In this document: positions 6,644 through 12,641 of the stretch, piece after piece | How the letters are laid out: each line of letters begins with the position of its first letter | Position numbering within the stretch: the first letter of the stretch is position 1 | Assembly (NCBI GenBank): GCA_900550825.1 | Contig: URTZ01000029.1 | Location: forward strand, 1 to 15,709 | Direction: 5' to 3' | Source of the DNA: an uncultured Collinsella sp. | Lineage (GTDB): Bacteria; Actinomycetota; Coriobacteriia; Coriobacteriales; Coriobacteriaceae | DNA length: 15,709 bases | The notes under the pieces: model-generated | What the model was told of the DNA's origin: nothing | The model's database searches: none | Seen by the model: only the letters and a program-made list of their open reading frames with translations | Program-made: the position numbers and the translations under genes

Positions 6644-7597
6644 ATGGAACCTAAGCAGTACTACATCGGCATCGACGTCGGCGGCACTTCGGTTAAGGAG
6701 GGCCTGTTCGACGAGGACGGCAACCTGCTTGCCAAGGCCAGCGTGCCCACGCCTCCTATCGTTGACGCCGCGGGCTTTGCCGCGGTGACCGAGGCTATCG
6801 ACCAGGTGGTCGCCAAGGCACAGATTCCGCGTGCCTTTGTGGCGGGCATTGGCCTGGCCGTTCCGTGTCCCATCCCGGCGTCGGGCGATGCCAAGGTCAA
6901 GGCCAACATTGCCATTAACCTGCCCGAGCTGAGGGTCGCCATTCAGAAGCACTGCCCCGATGCGGTCGTTAAGTATGAGAACGATGCCAACGCCGCTGCC
7001 ATGGGCGAGGCCTGGCTCGGTTCTGCCAAGGGCGTGCAGAACGTGGTGATGGTCACCATCGGTACCGGCGTGGGCGGCGGCGTTATCGTTAACGGCGACG
7101 TGGTATCGGGCGTTGTGGGCGCCGGCGGCGAGATTGGCCACATGTGCCTGAACCCGGCCGAGGAGCGCACCTGCGGCTGTGGCGGCCATGGCCATCTGGA
7201 GCAGTATTCCAGCGCCACCGGCGTGGTGAGCAACTACCTTGCCGAGTGCAAGAAGGCGGGCGTCGAGCCCATTGAGCTCACCGGCCCCTCCGATTCCAAG
7301 GACGTGTTCCAGGCCTGCCGCGAGGGTGACAAGCTCGCGCTGGCAGCTGCCGATACCATGGCCGACTACCTCGGCCGCGCCCTGGCGCTTATTGCCAACG
7401 TGGTCGACTCCGAGATGTTCCTGATTGGCGGCGGTGCGTCTGCCTCGGCCGATGTCTACCTCGACAAGGTCCGCGAGCACTTCCAGCGCTACGCGCTTTC
7501 CGCCTCGCGCGAGACGCCCATTAAGGTCGCTTCGCTCGGCAACGACGCCGGCATCATCGGTGCCGCATACGTAGCCCTGCGCGCCGCCGGTAAATAG
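6644..7597 (+). CDS. ROK-family sugar kinase, glucokinase-like
   Basis: Phosphorylates a free hexose (probably glucose) with ATP in the cytoplasm. 317 residues, standard for ROK kinases. The ATP loop is IGIDVGGTSVK (8-18), the catalytic Asp is D114 in KYENDANAAAMGE, then IGTGVGGG (139-146) and GGEIGH (161-166), followed by the zinc motif. That motif reads CGCGGHGHLE (177-186) instead of CGCGxxGCxE: the third Cys is His184. No DNA-binding N-terminal domain is present, so it is an enzyme and not a ROK repressor. AAAGGTGG six bases upstream supports ATG 6644 over ATG 6617. It is separated from the PTS operon by two terminators and so has its own promoter, but may serve the pathway by phosphorylating the glucose released by the GH1 enzyme. 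It resembles glucokinases more than the fructokinase-type ROK (GmuE) of B. subtilis. Confidence 0.92.
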   Translation: MEPKQYYIGIDVGGTSVKEGLFDEDGNLLAKASVPTPPIVDAAGFAAVTEAIDQVVAKAQIPRAFVAGIGLAVPCPIPASGDAKVKANIAINLPELRVAIQKHCPDAVVKYENDANAAAMGEAWLGSAKGVQNVVMVTIGTGVGGGVIVNGDVVSGVVGAGGEIGHMCLNPAEERTCGCGGHGHLEQYSSATGVVSNYLAECKKAGVEPIELTGPSDSKDVFQACREGDKLALAAADTMADYLGRALALIANVVDSEMFLIGGGASASADVYLDKVREHFQRYALSASRETPIKVASLGNDAGIIGAAYVALRAAGK

Positions 7598-7599
7598 CT

Positions 7600-7650
7600 G
7601 GTGCAAGGGGGTCAGGTTGCTTTGCACCAACATGGTGCAAAAGGGACAGC
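7600..7650. repeat. GGTGCAA direct/inverted repeat cluster downstream of the ROK gene
   Basis: Two direct copies, GGTGCAAGGGGGTCAGG (7600-7616) and GGTGCAAAAGGGACAGC (7634-7650), flank an inverted copy. TTTGCACCA (7621-7629) pairs perfectly with TGGTGCAAA (7633-7641) around a 3-base loop, or alternatively with the first copy, so two mutually exclusive hairpins are possible. It carries a GGGAC core like the repeats near 2611, 6566 and 10375. No U-tract. Confidence 0.7.
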
Positions 7651-7676
7651 CTTGGCCCCCATACCTGCCACAAAAT

Positions 7677-7711
7677 ATGCCGTGGCCCTTCCGTCTGCGA
7701 AGGCTCGGCAT
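7677..7711 (+). other. Hairpin just upstream of the ppaC promoter region
   Basis: ATGCCG (7677-7682) / CGGCAT (7706-7711), then GCC/GGC and TTC/GAA after a small internal loop, with loop CGTCTGC. No T-run. It could be a U-less terminator for the ROK gene or a site overlapping the ppaC promoter. Confidence 0.45.
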
Positions 7712-7719
7712 CGGCGTGC

Positions 7720-7725
7720 TACCAT
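7720..7725 (+). promoter_or_regulatory. Possible -10 element for ppaC
   Basis: TACCAT fits the TANNNT pattern and lies 38 bases before the ppaC start. No clear -35 at 16-18 bases, so the call is tentative. Confidence 0.35.
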
Positions 7726-7763
7726 AGCTACGTCCAAGTACACATATCAAGTGGAGGATATCC

Positions 7764-8687
7764 ATGGCAAACGTTCTTGTCTTTGGTCACCAGAACCCCG
7801 ATAACGACGCCATCATGAGCGCCGTCGTCCTGTCCCAGCTGCTCAACCAGGTTGAGTATGCCGGCAACACCTACGAGGCCTGCGCCCTTGGTCAGCTTCC
7901 GGCAGAGTCCGCCAAGCTGCTCGCCGACGCCGGCATCGCCGAGCCTCGCGTGATCGAGTCCGTCGAGGCCGGTCAGCTCGTCGTCCTCACCGACCACAAC
8001 GAGTCCGCCCAATCCGTCGCCGGCCTTAAGGACGCCACGGTCTTTGGTGTTGTCGACCATCACCGCATCGGCGACTTCGAGACCGCCGGCCCGCTGCACT
8101 ACATCTGCCTGCCCTGGGGCTCCAGCTGCACCATCGTCACCAAGCTCGCCGGCGTGCTCGGCGTTGAGCTTTCCGACGTCCAGGCCAAGCTGCTGCTTTC
8201 GGCCATGATGACCGACACGCTCATGCTCAAGAGCCCCACCACCACCGATGTCGACCGCGCCGTCGCCGCCAAGCTCGGCGAGCAGGTGGGCGTCGACCCG
8301 GTCAAGTTTGGCATGGAGGTCTTCCTTACCCGCCCGTCCGGCTCCTTCACCGCTGCCGAGATGGTCGGCAACGACATCAAGATGTTCGAGCCCGCCGGCA
8401 AGAAGCTGCTCATCGGCCAGTACGAGACCGTCGACAAGAGCCGTGCGCTTGGCATGATTGACGAGATCCGCGAGGCCATGCGCGCCTACGCCGCCGAGAA
8501 GGGTGCTGACGGCATTGTCCTGTGCATCACCGACATCATGGAGGAGGGCTCGCAGGTCCTGCTCGAGGGCGAGACCGAGGCTGCTCAGAAGGGCCTGGGC
8601 ATTGCCGATGAGCACGACGGCGTCTGGATGCCGGGCGTCCTCTCCCGTAAGAAGCAGGTCGCTGCCCCCATCATGGCCGCCTGCTAG
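7764..8687 (+). CDS. ppaC: Manganese-dependent inorganic pyrophosphatase (family II, DHH)
   Basis: Hydrolyses pyrophosphate to phosphate in the cytoplasm, pulling biosynthetic reactions forward. 307 residues, close to the 309 of Bacillus PpaC. The N-terminal metal site is GHQNPDNDAI (His9, Asp13, Asp15); further ligands are Asp77 in LTDHNE and the DHH motif at 98-100 (VVDHHRIGDF). The C-terminal DHHA2 domain ends with the substrate-binding SRKKQV (294-299). GGAGG six bases before the ATG fixes the start. It is a single-gene unit with its own terminator. No regulatory CBS/DRTGG insert is present, so it belongs to the simple subclass. Confidence 0.97.
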   Translation: MANVLVFGHQNPDNDAIMSAVVLSQLLNQVEYAGNTYEACALGQLPAESAKLLADAGIAEPRVIESVEAGQLVVLTDHNESAQSVAGLKDATVFGVVDHHRIGDFETAGPLHYICLPWGSSCTIVTKLAGVLGVELSDVQAKLLLSAMMTDTLMLKSPTTTDVDRAVAAKLGEQVGVDPVKFGMEVFLTRPSGSFTAAEMVGNDIKMFEPAGKKLLIGQYETVDKSRALGMIDEIREAMRAYAAEKGADGIVLCITDIMEEGSQVLLEGETEAAQKGLGIADEHDGVWMPGVLSRKKQVAAPIMAAC

Positions 8688-8706
8688 GTTTAGTTGACCG
8701 AACGCC

Positions 8707-8746
8707 ACGACCGGATCGCGGACGCCCCGCGCTCCGGTCGTTTTTT
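8707..8746 (+). terminator. Rho-independent terminator after ppaC
   Basis: ACGACCGGA (8707-8715) pairs with TCCGGTCGT (8733-8741); the stem continues after one mismatch with CGCGG / CCGCG; T6 tail. Confidence 0.95.
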
Positions 8747-8772
8747 GTGCATGCGCCGCGTCGTCTCTTGGA

Positions 8773-8837
8773 CAGGCGTGCCCGTGCCGTTGAGCAAATA
8801 ATGTTCAACCTGTGGTTCCGCTTTTCGGCCACGCCTG
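8773..8837 (+). ncRNA. Folded leader domain upstream of nhaA (candidate riboswitch aptamer)
   Basis: CAGGCGTG (8773-8780) is perfectly complementary to CACGCCTG (8830-8837), closing a domain with two internal hairpins: GTTGAGC (8789-8795) with GTTCAAC (8803-8809), loop AAATAAT, and CCG (8818-8820) with CGG (8826-8828). A three-way junction is therefore possible. An alternative pairing GTGG/CCAC (8812-8815 with 8829-8832) competes with the closing stem. Lithium/sodium-responsive riboswitch classes (nhaA-I, nhaA-II and DUF1646 motifs) are known upstream of cation antiporter genes; I could not match this sequence to a remembered consensus. No certain promoter is seen upstream. Confidence 0.5.
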
Positions 8838-8884
8838 CGTGCTTGTCGTGCAGGGTAGGCTAGATGCAAGCGTAATACGTTAGA

Positions 8885-8920
8885 GCGCGGCGCCGCCACT
8901 TGGGCGGGCCGTGCTTTTTT
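8885..8920 (+). terminator. Intrinsic terminator inside the nhaA leader (attenuator candidate)
   Basis: Arms 8885-8897 and 8903-8914 give 12 pairs with one bulged G (8892) and one G-U, loop ACTTG, followed by six T's. It lies 34 bases before the nhaA start, and ppaC already has its own terminator at 8707-8746. A terminator here would therefore stop nhaA messages unless relieved. Confidence 0.85.
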
Positions 8921-8923
8921 AAG

Positions 8924-8939
8924 ACGGGAGCTTTCCCGT
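8924..8939 (+). promoter_or_regulatory. Small hairpin abutting the nhaA ribosome binding site
   Basis: ACGGGA / TCCCGT with GCTT loop, perfect 6 bp, ending one base before the AAAGGAG ribosome binding site (8941-8947). It could influence access to the site. Confidence 0.5.
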
Positions 8940-8953
8940 GAAAGGAGCCGCCC

Positions 8954-10312
8954 ATGGCAGCAACCGAGCAGCTGTTCAACGTCCGTGAGCGCAAGCGCTT
9001 TGAACGCCACGACATTTGGGAGCGCATCGCCGAGAACGGCACGATTTCCGCCGCGGTTATGGTCATCGCCGCTATCGCCGCCGTCATTTGCGCCAACACC
9101 GATGCCTACGAGGCCATCCATCACTTTTTGGAGACCCCGCTGTATGTGGGTCTGGGCAACCTTACGGCCGGTCTTACCGTTGAGCTTTTCGTCAACGACT
9201 TCCTCATGGCGATTTTCTTTTTGTTGGTGGGCATTGAGCTTAAGTACGAGATGACGGTCGGCGAGCTCAAGAATCCACGCCAGGCCATGCTTCCCATGCT
9301 GGCGGCCGTGGGCGGCGTCGTCGTTCCCGCCTGTATCTACCTGATCTTTAACCATGTCGGCGCCCGCAACGGTTGGGCCATCCCCATGGCAACCGATATT
9401 GCCTTTGCGCTGGGCGTGCTGTCGCTTTTGGGCAATCGCGTGCCCAACGGCGTGCGCGTGTTCTTCTCGACGCTCGCCATCGCCGACGACCTCATCTCCA
9501 TCGCTGCCATCGCCATCTTCTACGGTCAGAGCCCCAATCCGTTTTGGTTGGGCGCCGCCGCGCTGGTGACCTGCGCGCTCGTGTGGCTCAACAAGACGCA
9601 GCATTACCGCCTTGCCCCGTATTCGGTGCTGGGCCTGCTGCTGTGGTTCTGCATGTTTAAGAGCGGCGTGCACGCCACGCTTGCCGGCGTTATCTTGGCC
9701 TTTACCATCCCGGCCAAGTGCGGCGTCAAGCTCGATAGTCTGACTGACTGGCTGGGCGAGTGCCTGCCGCTGCTTGATGACCGCTACGACGACGAGGCAC
9801 ACATCCTGGGCCAGCATGACTTTACCGTCTCGACCACCAGGGTCGAGCGCGTCATGCACCGCGTGACCCCGCCGCTCATCCGCATGGAGCGTCTGATCTC
9901 CACGCCGGTCAACTTTGTGATTCTGCCGATCTTTGCGTTCGTGAACGCACAGGTTCGCCTAGTGGGTGTGGATATGAGCACGCTGCTCACCGACCCGGTG
10001 ACGCTCGGCGTGTACTTTGGCATGCTGCTGGGCAAGCCGATCGGCATCTTTGGCATGACGTTTGCCCTGGTTAAGTTTAGGGTCTGCGAGCTGCCGCATA
10101 ACGTTAACTGGCACATGATTGCCGGTGTGGGCATTCTGGGCGGCATCGGCTTCACCATGTCGATCCTCATCAGCGGCCTTGCCTTCCCGACGGCCCAGTT
10201 TGAGGTTCTGGCTGCCAAGGCCGCCATCCTTGCCGGTTCGGTCACCGCTGCCGTGCTCGGTATGATCTACATGAGCGTGGTCTGCAAACACCCCGCGCCC
10301 AAGGACGAGTAA
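8954..10312 (+). CDS. nhaA: Na+/H+ antiporter NhaA
   Basis: Exchanges cytoplasmic Na+ (or Li+) for external protons across the membrane, for sodium and pH homeostasis. 452 residues with about twelve membrane segments, longer than E. coli NhaA (388) mainly through an N-terminal extension and a charged loop at about 255-315. Functional residues of the family are present: Asp148 in ATDIAFALG (E. coli D133), the Asp178-Asp179 pair in LAIADDL (D163-D164), and Lys361 in LLGKPIG (K300). After the Asp pair it reads DDLISI where many homologues have DDLGAI. The start is fixed by AAAGGAG six bases upstream. A single-gene unit, probably controlled by the structured leader described separately, and ended by the terminator at 10330-10367. 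Confidence 0.96.
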   Translation: MAATEQLFNVRERKRFERHDIWERIAENGTISAAVMVIAAIAAVICANTDAYEAIHHFLETPLYVGLGNLTAGLTVELFVNDFLMAIFFLLVGIELKYEMTVGELKNPRQAMLPMLAAVGGVVVPACIYLIFNHVGARNGWAIPMATDIAFALGVLSLLGNRVPNGVRVFFSTLAIADDLISIAAIAIFYGQSPNPFWLGAAALVTCALVWLNKTQHYRLAPYSVLGLLLWFCMFKSGVHATLAGVILAFTIPAKCGVKLDSLTDWLGECLPLLDDRYDDEAHILGQHDFTVSTTRVERVMHRVTPPLIRMERLISTPVNFVILPIFAFVNAQVRLVGVDMSTLLTDPVTLGVYFGMLLGKPIGIFGMTFALVKFRVCELPHNVNWHMIAGVGILGGIGFTMSILISGLAFPTAQFEVLAAKAAILAGSVTAAVLGMIYMSVVCKHPAPKDE

Positions 10313-10329
10313 GAGCACATACAAGTTTG

Positions 10330-10367
10330 AAAACGCCGCCTGTGAACACCATCACAAGCGGCGTTTT
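10330..10367. terminator. Bidirectional terminator between convergent genes
   Basis: AAAACGCCGC (10330-10339) / GCGGCGTTTT (10358-10367), one mismatch, then TGTGA / TCACA around a 6-base loop. A-run on the left and T-run on the right let it serve both nhaA (rightward) and the small leftward gene. Confidence 0.93.
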
Positions 10368-10371
10368 AGTC

Positions 10372-10395
10372 ATTGGGGACGTTCTTAAACGACTA
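10372..10395. repeat. GGGGAC-containing intergenic repeat candidate
   Basis: Reads ATTGGGGACGTTCTTAAACG, then ACT; contains the partial palindrome CGTT-cttaa-AACG. It shares the TTGGGGACG core with 2609-2617. Only the core is repeated in this window, so assignment to a wider repeat family is tentative. Confidence 0.4.
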
Positions 10396-10398
10396 GGT

Positions 10399-10653
10399 TT
10401 ATTCCACCGTTCCGTAGACGGCGCCCCAGCCGTGGGCGGCAAGGGCGGAGTTGAGCTGGTCGCAAAGCGATTGGCGGTCGTAGTAGCCGGGCGGCAATAG
10501 GTTCACGATTTCCATGAGATCGGGCGCCAGGTCCAAGATCTCGGCCTGTACGATGAGATCCAGGCGGTCGATGGCGCGGCGGTCGTAAAACAGCCCGTCG
10601 ACCAGGCGCTGCAGGTCGCCGAATTCCTCGGCCTGGAACGATCCGTATTCCAT
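10399..10653 (-). CDS. Small conserved-looking protein of unknown function
   Basis: 84 residues, acidic, no signal peptide, membrane segment or cysteine cluster. The frame is open further upstream (to 10704), but AAGGAGG lies four bases before the ATG at 10653, giving the start MEYGSFQAEEF. The sequence looks helical and contains an aromatic/leucine pattern (LPPGYYDRQSLCDQLNSAL) loosely like the small DUF2795 helical domain; that is a weak resemblance only. Divergent from the aminotransferase gene and convergent with nhaA, so it is a stand-alone transcript. I do not recognise the gene and assign no function. Confidence 0.8.
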   Translation of the reverse strand: MEYGSFQAEEFGDLQRLVDGLFYDRRAIDRLDLIVQAEILDLAPDLMEIVNLLPPGYYDRQSLCDQLNSALAAHGWGAVYGTVE

Positions 10654-10755
10654 AGTGCCTCCTTGGGCGCCCCACGCCGGCATGCGCGGCGATTCATAAT
10701 TCATTGCGATGAACTTAATCTATCACGGCTTCATGCCGTTGCGGCGGTGGCGGTC

Positions 10756-10761
10756 TATACT
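10756..10761 (+). promoter_or_regulatory. Probable -10 element for the aminotransferase gene
   Basis: TATACT, 42 bases before the start codon. A palindrome ACGGC-TTCAT-GCCGT (10725-10739) occupies the -35 region, where no good TTGACA-like sequence is found. Confidence 0.55.
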
Positions 10762-10802
10762 TAGACGAACTGCAACGTCCCGCTTCGCGAAAGGTCGCAC
10801 CC

Positions 10803-12107
10803 ATGCAGACGATCTACCAGAAGATGGAAACCACCGAACTCGATGCCGCCATCGAGGCGCTCAAAGCCGAGGTCGCCGAGGTCAAGGCCAAGGGCCTGGC
10901 GCTCGACATGGCCCGCGGCAAGCCGTCGCCCTCCCAGGTGGACATCTCTCGACCCATGCTCGATATCCTCAATGCCGATGCCGATCTGCACGACGGCAAC
11001 GTCGACTGCTCAAACTACGGTTGCTTTGAGGGCATTCCCTCGGCACGCAAGCTGGCGGGGGAGTTCCTGGGTTGCCCTGCCGAGCAGACGCTCGTACTGG
11101 GTTCGTCGAGCCTTCTGATCGAGCACGATATCGCCGGCATGTTTTGGCGCTGCGGTTCGTGCGGCAGCGAGCCTTGGGAGGCTTACGAGGCCGCGCACGA
11201 CGGCAAGAAGGTCAAGTTCCTGTGCCCCGTTCCCGGCTACGATCGCCACTTTGGCATCACCGCCGACCTGGGTATCGAGAATGTCCCCGTCGCGATGACC
11301 GACAACGGCCCCGACATGGACGAGGTCGAGCGTCTGGTTGCCGCCGACGACTCCATCAAGGGCATCTGGTGCGTGCCCAAGTATTCCAACCCCACGGGCA
11401 TCACCTTTAGCGAGGACACCGTGCGTCGCCTGGTCGAGATGCCCACGGCCGCGCCCGATTTCCGCATCTTCTGGGACAACGCCTACTGCGTGCACGACCT
11501 GTACGACGAGACCGACGAGCTCGCCAATATCTTCGACCTCGCTCGCGCGGCGGGCACCGAGGACCGCGTGGTGGCCTTTGCCTCGACATCCAAGATCACC
11601 TTCCCGGGCGCCGGCATCGGCTTTATCGGTGCGAGCCCCGCGGTCATCGCCGAGTTCTCCAAGTGCCTGAAGGCCGGCCTCATCAGCGCCGACAAGCTCA
11701 ACCAGCTGCGCCACGTGCGCTTCCTTCCCACCATCGAGGCGGTCAAGGAGCACATGAAAAAGCATGCCGAGTTCCTGCGCCCGCGCTTTGAGGCCGTTGA
11801 GCGTAAGCTCACCGAGGGCCTGGGCGATACGGGTTGCGCCACTTGGACGCATCCCCGCGGCGGCTACTTTGTGAGCTTTGATGGTCCCGAGGGCTCGGCC
11901 CAAAAGGTCGCAGCGCTTTGTGCCGACCTGGGCGTCAAGCTTACGCCGGCTGGTGCTACCTGGCCTTATGGCAAGGATCCGCGCGACACCAACATCCGCA
12001 TCGCGCCGAGCTATCCCACGGTCGATGACCTGGAGGCCGCGCTCGACGTGCTGGTGCTGGCCGTTAAGCTTGTCGCTGCCGAGCTTGCTCGTGCCGAGCG
12101 CGCCTAA
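10803..12107 (+). CDS. Class Ic aspartate aminotransferase (PLP-dependent)
   Basis: Cytoplasmic PLP enzyme, probably moving the amino group between aspartate and 2-oxoglutarate. 434 residues. MARGKPSPSQVDIS (36-49) is the marker of the subgroup Ic aspartate aminotransferases found in actinobacteria (such as Corynebacterium AspT), which are annotated as MocR-like aminotransferases although no GntR DNA-binding domain is present. Cofactor contacts are visible: SNPTG (195-199), DNAY (225-228), the Schiff-base lysine K264 in ASTSKITFPGAG, and an arginine in NIRIAPSYP near the C-terminus for substrate carboxylate. A GAAAGG stretch eight bases upstream supports ATG 10803; ATG 10824 is an alternative. 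Substrate range is inferred from the subgroup. Confidence 0.92.
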   Translation: MQTIYQKMETTELDAAIEALKAEVAEVKAKGLALDMARGKPSPSQVDISRPMLDILNADADLHDGNVDCSNYGCFEGIPSARKLAGEFLGCPAEQTLVLGSSSLLIEHDIAGMFWRCGSCGSEPWEAYEAAHDGKKVKFLCPVPGYDRHFGITADLGIENVPVAMTDNGPDMDEVERLVAADDSIKGIWCVPKYSNPTGITFSEDTVRRLVEMPTAAPDFRIFWDNAYCVHDLYDETDELANIFDLARAAGTEDRVVAFASTSKITFPGAGIGFIGASPAVIAEFSKCLKAGLISADKLNQLRHVRFLPTIEAVKEHMKKHAEFLRPRFEAVERKLTEGLGDTGCATWTHPRGGYFVSFDGPEGSAQKVAALCADLGVKLTPAGATWPYGKDPRDTNIRIAPSYPTVDDLEAALDVLVLAVKLVAAELARAERA

Positions 12108-12173
12108 CGCCTAGGGCCCCGTAAGTCCGCGCCCAGTACTATCCGCACTTTCGATACGTAAAGGAGCGTATAC

Positions 12174-12488
12174 ATGGATTTGGGTATTTCCACCAACCCC
12201 ACGCCAGAGCTCTACACCATTAAGGTAACCGGCGAGATCGATATCTCTAACGCCGATAGCCTGCGCAATGCCATCGACCTGGCGCTCGAGCAGCCCACTG
12301 AGGCCGTTGAGCTCGATTTTGCCCAGGTGAGCTACATCGATTCGACGGGCATTGGCGTGCTCGTGGGCGCCGCGCACCACGCGGTCGACCACGGTAAGCG
12401 CTTTAGCTGCACTAATGTGCAGCCCCAGGTGATGCGCGTGGTTCAGCTGTTGGGTGTCGACCAGGAGATTTCGATCACCGCTGCATAA
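12174..12488 (+). CDS. STAS-domain anti-sigma-factor antagonist (SpoIIAA/RsbV-like)
   Basis: 104-residue single STAS domain. In SpoIIAA/RsbV proteins the unphosphorylated form binds an anti-sigma kinase and frees a sigma factor. The TGEIDISNADSL strand-loop and the switch region VSYIDSTGIGVLVGA are present; Ser57 (DSTG) corresponds to the phosphorylated serine. AAAGGAG seven bases upstream fixes the start. No serine kinase (SpoIIAB/RsbW) or sigma factor gene lies next to it here, so its partner is elsewhere or it belongs to a different switch. It lies 66 bases after the aminotransferase and could be read through from it. Confidence 0.93.
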   Translation: MDLGISTNPTPELYTIKVTGEIDISNADSLRNAIDLALEQPTEAVELDFAQVSYIDSTGIGVLVGAAHHAVDHGKRFSCTNVQPQVMRVVQLLGVDQEISITAA

Positions 12489-12532
12489 TCTTTGCCCCCA
12501 AAAGGGCGTGCCGTTTGGCATATGTTTGTGAT

Positions 12533-12560
12533 GCGCTCGGACGTTTTGGCGTCCGGGCGC
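12533..12560 (+). other. Hairpin immediately upstream of the tatA -10 element
   Basis: GCGCTCGGACG (12533-12543) pairs with CGTCCGGGCGC (12550-12560) over 11 positions (one G-U), loop TTTTGG. It ends exactly where TATACT begins. It could be a U-less terminator for the STAS gene, an operator covering the -35 region, or both. Confidence 0.6.
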
Positions 12561-12566
12561 TATACT
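12561..12566 (+). promoter_or_regulatory. Probable -10 element for the tat-hyp cluster
   Basis: TATACT, 75 bases before the tatA GTG. The -35 region is inside the palindrome at 12533-12560 and has no clear TTGACA match. Confidence 0.55.
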
Positions 12567-12641
12567 TGACCGAATGAATAGACGAGTTCCGGCCGAATGG
12601 CGCGGTGCGGGCTCGACTCACATCGAGCCTTGGAGGTATGT

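Noticed and set aside
8843..8878. Promoter for nhaA between the folded domain and the attenuator (TAGGCT or TAATAC as -10)
   Set aside because: No -35 match at 16-18 bases for either, and a start here would put a terminator almost at the beginning of the transcript. Kept as the main alternative to the riboswitch idea, not listed as a feature.
8690..9859. Leftward frame covering the nhaA leader and half of nhaA
   Set aside because: It runs through two terminator hairpins and lacks any domain; nhaA on the other strand is certain.
12597..12641. Longer N-terminus for TatA
   Set aside because: It would place hydrophilic residues before the N-terminal membrane helix, against the family pattern; GTG 12642 has a correctly placed GGAGG.
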